This document shows positions 62,861 to 64,000 of a stretch of 64,000 nucleotides of DNA, piece after piece. The stretch's first letter is position 1. Each line of letters starts with the position of its first letter. A program made the translations under genes and the position numbers. The stretch is taken from assembly GCA_026413225.1 (NCBI GenBank), contig CM048552.1, positions 170,055,053 through 170,119,052 of the forward strand, written 5' to 3'. The stretch is from Otis tarda. Taxonomy: Eukaryota > Chordata > Aves > Otidiformes > Otididae. The notes below the pieces were generated by a model that saw only the letters and a program-made list of their open reading frames with translations, searched no databases and had not been told where the DNA came from.

Positions 62861-64000
62861 TGACACACACAAAATGATACATCATGCATTCTTACAAAGA
62901 ATTGGAAGTGAACATACTGTAATGGGTTAACATACGTTTTAATAAAATTTTCATTGTTGCACATTTCACTTTTCGGTACTGAGAGCCAGGGCTGTACCAG
63001 TAACCCCAGGCGATGCCTAAGGATAAAACAAATCATATGGTAGTGAACTATTTTCACCTATTTATCCTTCTACTGAAAATATATTCATAAATACAAAATG
63101 AAGCTAAGATACGTAGCCAGTAAGATTGTACATAACAAAGATATTCCCCAGTATTTGTATTCTATTATTTTTTAATAATACACCTTCTGCATTTCTAAGA
63201 TGCTTTGGCTTCTGTTTTTATTCCTTATGTATCTTGTAAGCTACCAAACCATTTTAATTTTGTCTTCCCAAAGTGGGCAGTAACAAATATTTGAATTCAT
63301 ATAGTTAAATGAAATCCTATTGCACAACCTATTATGGAGCATGCACTGTGAGCCAAAAATGCATGCAGGTCTATATATCTAGCAGCTAGAGTTTTCTGAA
63401 GTAGAAACTTTTGATTTGTGGCATATGTAGGTTTATTTACGTGTAGACAATCTGCTTTAAAAGACCTGTGTCATCAAAAATGTTCCCGTACACATCAGCA
63501 TATTAACTGCTTGTTAGATGGGATTATCTCAGAGAATTAATACTGAAAAAAATGCCCTGAATATTTATTTTAATACAGAGATATTGTACAATTTAGAAAT
63601 AATAGGTTTTGTTTCTTTGTTACTGTATAGGAATTCCAGATTAAGAATTATATTTTATTACCACAAAGTAAAATGATGTAGTAACAATAAATTAAGCTCA
63701 TTCAGCCTACACCTAAGCTCTAATATTCTTGATTGCTTATTTTGTTGCCTACCTGTAGAAATTTAAATGTGGAATCAAAAAGGCAGATGCTAAGGATAAA
63801 AAAAATAGCTGATGTAGTTACCTTTATTTGTTTAAGCAATTTTTAAGATTTTTAAATTAAAAACTATCCAGGTCTCTCTTCTTCCTTCTTGTCCCCCTTC
63901 TCTTCCAAAGTCTGATTCCACTAAAGAAAAGATGCTTCAGTTTGTTTCCTAATATGTTACTCAAAACAATGTTTCTTCTGTAAGAATGATGTTATGCAGA
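62861..64000. other. Unique non-coding sequence, no gene seen
   Basis: AT-rich DNA to the window end; nothing recognised. Confidence 0.5.

Overview
This window looks like avian nuclear DNA. It holds five truncated copies of the CR1 LINE with the typical bird 3' end (a stretch reading like GGAAGGGACCTTTAAAGGTC, then short octamer-like terminal repeats). It also holds two long terminal repeats of a retrovirus-like family whose sequence I recognise as avian. The DNA is AT-rich and non-repetitive for most of its length. I find no host protein-coding gene, no convincing exon, and no tRNA or rRNA gene. All long open frames are either chance frames in AT-rich DNA or pieces of mobile elements. It is best read as a gene desert or a very large intron.

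Layout. Positions 1-8.9 kb are unique sequence containing a strong candidate conserved regulatory element at about 5.55-6.12 kb. A decayed CR1 lies at 8.93-9.59 kb. From 13.55 to 15.06 kb there is a plus-strand LTR into which a younger CR1 has inserted. Positions 15-30 kb are unique, with a possible regulatory block near 17 kb (with a 16-bp palindrome), a tetranucleotide microsatellite at 18.6 kb, a 50-bp tandem duplication with a hairpin at its junction at 18.9 kb, and two candidate elements with octamer motifs at 23.4-24.9 kb. Short CR1 ends lie at 30.1 and 32.7 kb. A candidate element sits at 34.4-35.1 kb, and a 50-bp cluster of four TCF/LEF-type cores at 36.6 kb.

From about 38.5 to 40.6 kb the minus strand carries a broken L1-type LINE ORF2, recognisable from reverse transcriptase to C-terminus. 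This is the most unexpected item, because birds are dominated by CR1 and keep very few L1 remains. A complete solo LTR (46,300-47,466, minus strand) has perfect ends and a perfect 5-bp target duplication. The last part holds old foldback repeats (50.7, 57.9, 58.5 kb), a CR1 end at 55.5 kb, a homeodomain-site-rich candidate element at 58.2-58.6 kb with a foldback repeat inside it, and another candidate element at 62.4-62.9 kb.

The candidate regulatory elements may form part of a long-range regulatory landscape for a developmental gene outside the window. That is inference from base composition and motif content; alignment to other vertebrates was not possible here. No new multi-gene system was found.
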